Below are positions 7,705 to 9,844 of a stretch of 9,844 nucleotides of DNA, piece by piece (the stretch's first letter is position 1; each line of letters starts with the position of its first letter). This DNA comes from DASZXJ01 sp035545895 (GTDB lineage: Bacteria; Planctomycetota; Phycisphaerae; Tepidisphaerales; Tepidisphaeraceae): NCBI GenBank assembly GCA_035545895.1, contig DASZXJ010000168.1:1-9844 (forward strand), read 5' to 3'. A model generated the notes under the pieces. The model saw nothing but the letters and a program-made list of their open reading frames with translations, was not told where the DNA came from and made no database searches. The position numbers and the translations under genes are program-made.

Positions 7705-9027
7705 CTATTTTGACGCGCGGGCGCTTAGAACGCGATCGTATCCTTCGGCAATTTGTTGGGCGGCATAGTCCCAGCTTAATTCTTCACTTCGCTTCAATGC
7801 GCCATGCGACAGGCGCGTCAGTTCAGACGGATCGGAATGCATTCGTCGCAACGCGCCGGCAATGCCTTCAATGCTGATTTCCGGCGAAGTCATCGCCACT
7901 TTGACGCCGCAATCATCGTTGACGATGAATCCCATGCCGCAGGCATCATGACAAATCACGGGCAAGCCCAATGACAAGGCCTCCAGAGTTACCGTGCTCG
8001 ATGCTTCCTGCAAACTCGGGAAGGCGAACAGATGCGCGCGGGACATTTCCTGCATGGCCTGCTCGTGGGGCAATTCCGCGATCCAGTTCACTTTATCTGC
8101 AATTCCCAGTTCCTGGGCAAGCGCCTGCCACTTGGCTCGCTCCGGGCCGCTGCCCAGCGATGTGAAGTGAACCGGAAATTCATTTCCGATCCGCGCGATG
8201 GCATGCAATACCAGCGGCACGGCCTTGCGGCCAATGTGATAACCCGCAAAGACCAGTCGCAACGGCTCGCGCTGCGGATCATACGTCTTGATCGTGGCGA
8301 TATGCGGTCGCGGCTTGCCGCCGGCTTCACAAAGACACTCAGCCGGCACATTGAAAACATCGGTGAACATCTGCCGATTGTCTTCACCGATGGCCCAGAT
8401 GTGCGCTGCCGCCCGCGCGGCCTTTCTAGGACGCGGATAAATGCGCTTTTGAATTTCGTTGGCGATATTTCGCAAACCGTATGCCAGCCGGTCGCGCCAG
8501 CTCAGCATCTTGAAATATGACCAGGGCATGTTCGATGCGCCGGCAACCGGTCCCCAGAAAAACGGGATCGGCAACTTCCACAGATAGCCGGGCTCGCGAT
8601 AGCCAAGGATATTCAGGTGATGGGTCAGTTCAAAAGGATTTTCGGCGTGCAATTCCCTGACCTTGCGATACGCAGCGCGCTGCCAGGAAGCATAGCCGAC
8701 ATAATAAAAAGGCCGCAGCAGTGAACTGCTCGTCTTATCGAAGAATTTGTATAACGGCGTCTCTTCGACAAACAGCATGGTCAGCCCCGGAATCAGACCA
8801 TGCTCTTTCAAATAGGCTTCGATCTCTTTTCTATGCGGATACGTCGTTCCCGGCACGCACATGAGCGTGACATCATGGTGCCGGGCAAGGCGCGAACCGA
8901 TGTTCCAGCCGATGCCTGCTTCGGAGCCGCGCGTCGGACTGACGGCGATGGCGGACACCAGCACGCGCCGCCGGCGGCGATCGCTTGTTGCTCTGGAAAT
9001 GCCCTGCTCTTCTGTGGCGATGCTCAT
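7705..9027 (-). CDS. Glycosyltransferase, GT4-like (GT-B fold)
   Basis: The protein has 440 residues, longer than the other two GTs because of a larger N-terminal domain. It opens with a basic stretch (DRRRRRVLVSA), then SPTRGSEAGIGWN, where GSE-x-G-x-GW (34-41) is a loop seen in a subset of GT4 enzymes. ILGYREPGYLWKLPIPFFWG (140-159) is an aromatic-rich segment probably near the acceptor site or membrane face. The donor domain has RLVFAGYHIGRKAVPLVLHA (257-276), SLGSGPER (290-297) and FPSLQEASSTVTLEALSLG (336-354), with Glu341 and Glu349 as the E-x7-E pair. The start ATG has no Shine-Dalgarno sequence. It follows the GGDEF-like gene by 29 bases. It is probably an early or middle transferase of the exopolysaccharide unit; donor and acceptor cannot be told. 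Confidence 0.9.
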   Translation of the reverse strand: MSIATEEQGISRATSDRRRRRVLVSAIAVSPTRGSEAGIGWNIGSRLARHHDVTLMCVPGTTYPHRKEIEAYLKEHGLIPGLTMLFVEETPLYKFFDKTSSSLLRPFYYVGYASWQRAAYRKVRELHAENPFELTHHLNILGYREPGYLWKLPIPFFWGPVAGASNMPWSYFKMLSWRDRLAYGLRNIANEIQKRIYPRPRKAARAAAHIWAIGEDNRQMFTDVFNVPAECLCEAGGKPRPHIATIKTYDPQREPLRLVFAGYHIGRKAVPLVLHAIARIGNEFPVHFTSLGSGPERAKWQALAQELGIADKVNWIAELPHEQAMQEMSRAHLFAFPSLQEASSTVTLEALSLGLPVICHDACGMGFIVNDDCGVKVAMTSPEISIEGIAGALRRMHSDPSELTRLSHGALKRSEELSWDYAAQQIAEGYDRVLSARASK

Positions 9028-9056
9028 ATTGTAACGCGGCGGGCGCCAATCGAATC

Positions 9057-9503
9057 CTACGACGCCGCTTTCATCTTCAATTTCCGGTCATCCGCCGATT
9101 CACTCGCGTTTTGCTGCGCGGGATACGTATACATCGTGCACAGCGGCGCCGGTCCATGCCGCGAAATGCTCGAGCAGACGTCCTGCGCCAATCGCCAGGC
9201 GGCATTGGCGGCGGTGTTCGGCAAGAGCAGGCCAAAGTGCGTCCGATCAAACCATCCCAGATCGTCGGTTGCGCGAATTCTTTTCAGAATTGTGCGCGCC
9301 AGACGCATGTTGGACAACCGGCGCTTGCCCGGCTTGCTCAGGCGAAACAGCACCAGTGTCAGATCGCCAGCCGACGTGCGCGTGGCGCGCAGGCTTTCAC
9401 GCTCGATTGCCAGTTCAAACTGTTCCACCGAAAGCAACGTGCGGACCGTCCGCTTTTTATGGGCGCGATGGCGCACATCCACGCTTTTTGAGCGCTGGAG
9501 CAT
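9057..9503 (-). CDS. Small degenerate GGDEF-like protein of the exopolysaccharide operon
   Basis: This is a 148-residue soluble protein. After a basic N-terminus (residues 1-21, many Arg/Lys/His) it reads LLSVEQFELAIERESLRA (23-40), LTLVLFRL (48-55), RTILKRIRATDDLGWFDRTHFGLLLPNT (70-97) and AAWRLAQDVCSSI (101-113). The order of helix, strand, helix, 'D-x-GWFD-x-x-x-FGLLLP-x-T' and helix follows the second half of a nucleotide-cyclase (GGDEF-type) fold. The GG(D/E)EF active-site loop itself is not present, so diguanylate cyclase activity is unlikely. I remember similar domains fused in front of sugar transferases or standing alone in planctomycete-type clusters, but cannot check. Here it ends at CTMYTYPAQ plus a charged tail. 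It sits between the BY-kinase and the first GT, has a good ribosome site, and may serve as a regulator or scaffold. Confidence 0.75.
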   Translation of the reverse strand: MLQRSKSVDVRHRAHKKRTVRTLLSVEQFELAIERESLRATRTSAGDLTLVLFRLSKPGKRRLSNMRLARTILKRIRATDDLGWFDRTHFGLLLPNTAANAAWRLAQDVCSSISRHGPAPLCTMYTYPAQQNASESADDRKLKMKAAS

Positions 9504-9506
9504 TTT

Positions 9507-9514
9507 CTCTCCTC
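9507..9514 (-). promoter_or_regulatory. Ribosome binding site of the GGDEF-like gene
   Basis: On the minus strand, GAGGAGAG precedes the ATG at 9503, with AGGAG (9513-9509) 5 bases from the start codon. It is the strongest Shine-Dalgarno match in the window and fixes the start of this gene. Confidence 0.65.
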
Positions 9515-9526
9515 ACATCCAACAAA

Positions 9527-9555
9527 GGCTTTGCCAGGGTCCACAAGTCAAAGCC
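9527..9555 (-). other. Intercistronic hairpin, possible weak terminator or processing site
   Basis: A perfect 7-base inverted repeat (GGCTTTG and CAAAGCC, 15-base loop) fills most of the gap between the kinase and the GGDEF-like gene. On the minus strand it is followed by TTTGTT, a poor U-tract. It could reduce read-through or stabilise the upstream message, but the stem is short and may be chance. Confidence 0.25.
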
Positions 9556-9561
9556 GATTGT

Positions 9562-9844
9562 TCAGGCGATATCTCTTCGGCGAGGCGGCTCGTTCTGCGA
9601 GGTGTCATACACGCCGGGAAGCTGCCGCACGGCTTCCGTGCCGTAATAACTCCCCCCATACACTTCATATCCCTTGCGATTCGGAGCATCGTTCACCACC
9701 GCTCCCATCACCCGGGCACCCACGGCCAGCAAGGCATTTCTCGCATGCTCCCCGGCTTTGCGGGTGCTCTTGTCGGCTCGCAAGACCAGAATCGTCGTAT
9801 CGCACACCGCGGACAGAATCCGCGCATCGGTCACCGGGTTCACC
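9562..9844 (-). CDS. C-terminus of a Wzc/CpsD-like tyrosine autokinase (BY-kinase)
   Basis: Only the last 94 codons (including the stop) are inside the window; the frame runs off the right edge. The GTG at 9843 is an internal Val, not a start. The visible part begins VNPVTDARILSAVCDTTILV, which in BY-kinases directly follows the Walker B-type 'DxPPV' motif. Then come LRADKSTRKA (21-30), a helix, and VGARVMGAVVND (41-52), the closing strands of the P-loop ATPase fold. The tail after residue 58 has five Tyr (59, 62, 66, 67, 79), the C-terminal tyrosine cluster that these kinases autophosphorylate. In the family, phosphorylation cycles control polysaccharide chain length and export together with a Wza-type outer-membrane pore. 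The ATP-binding P-loop and any membrane domain must lie beyond 9844. The position at the head of the visible GT genes fits this role. Confidence 0.88.
   Translation of the reverse strand, partial: VNPVTDARILSAVCDTTILVLRADKSTRKAGEHARNALLAVGARVMGAVVNDAPNRKGYEVYGGSYYGTEAVRQLPGVYDTSQNEPPRRRDIA

Overview
The window looks like a piece of chromosome from a moderately GC-rich Gram-negative-type bacterium. A planctomycete relative is my best guess. The reasons are that most genes lack a Shine-Dalgarno sequence, and that the mix of glycosyltransferases, a BY-kinase and a stand-alone GGDEF-like protein resembles exopolysaccharide loci I remember from that phylum. This is family memory, not a search result, and no rRNA, tRNA or other phylogenetic marker is present.

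Left part (1-4092). Two plus-strand genes come first: the 3' end of an unrecognised protein (1-525), and a complete membrane-anchored coiled-coil protein of unknown function (582-1313). A minus-strand gene for a small membrane-anchored protein (1310-1885) meets the second one tail to tail with a 4-base overlap. Across a 63-base divergent gap, a two-gene ABC transporter operon follows on the plus strand: an ATPase (1949-2911) and a six-helix ABC-2 type permease (2908-4092). The two share an ATGA stop/start overlap.

Right part (4086-9844). Everything here is on the minus strand and reads as one exopolysaccharide or capsule operon. In transcription order it holds the C-terminus of a Wzc/CpsD-like tyrosine autokinase (9562-9844, cut by the window edge), a small degenerate GGDEF-like protein (9057-9503), two GT-B glycosyltransferases (7705-9027 and 6579-7685), a broken O-antigen ligase/polymerase-like membrane protein (5222-6569), and a third GT4 glycosyltransferase (4086-5225). 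The last gene ends tail to tail with the ABC permease, overlapping by 7 bases.

How the genes probably work together: the glycosyltransferases build a lipid-linked repeat unit on the cytoplasmic face, the ligase/polymerase-like protein would polymerise or transfer it outside the inner membrane, and the BY-kinase would control chain length and export. The GGDEF-like protein may be a regulator or a structural partner. The main anomaly is in the ligase-like gene. Its reading frame shifts near 5465-5480 and a membrane segment expected there appears to be missing, yet the downstream frame continues as a convincing C-terminus and is ATGA-coupled to the next gene. Either the gene is recently broken or the sequence has an error there.

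No gene-free stretch exceeds 65 bases. I saw no RNA genes, CRISPR arrays, insertion sequences or origins.
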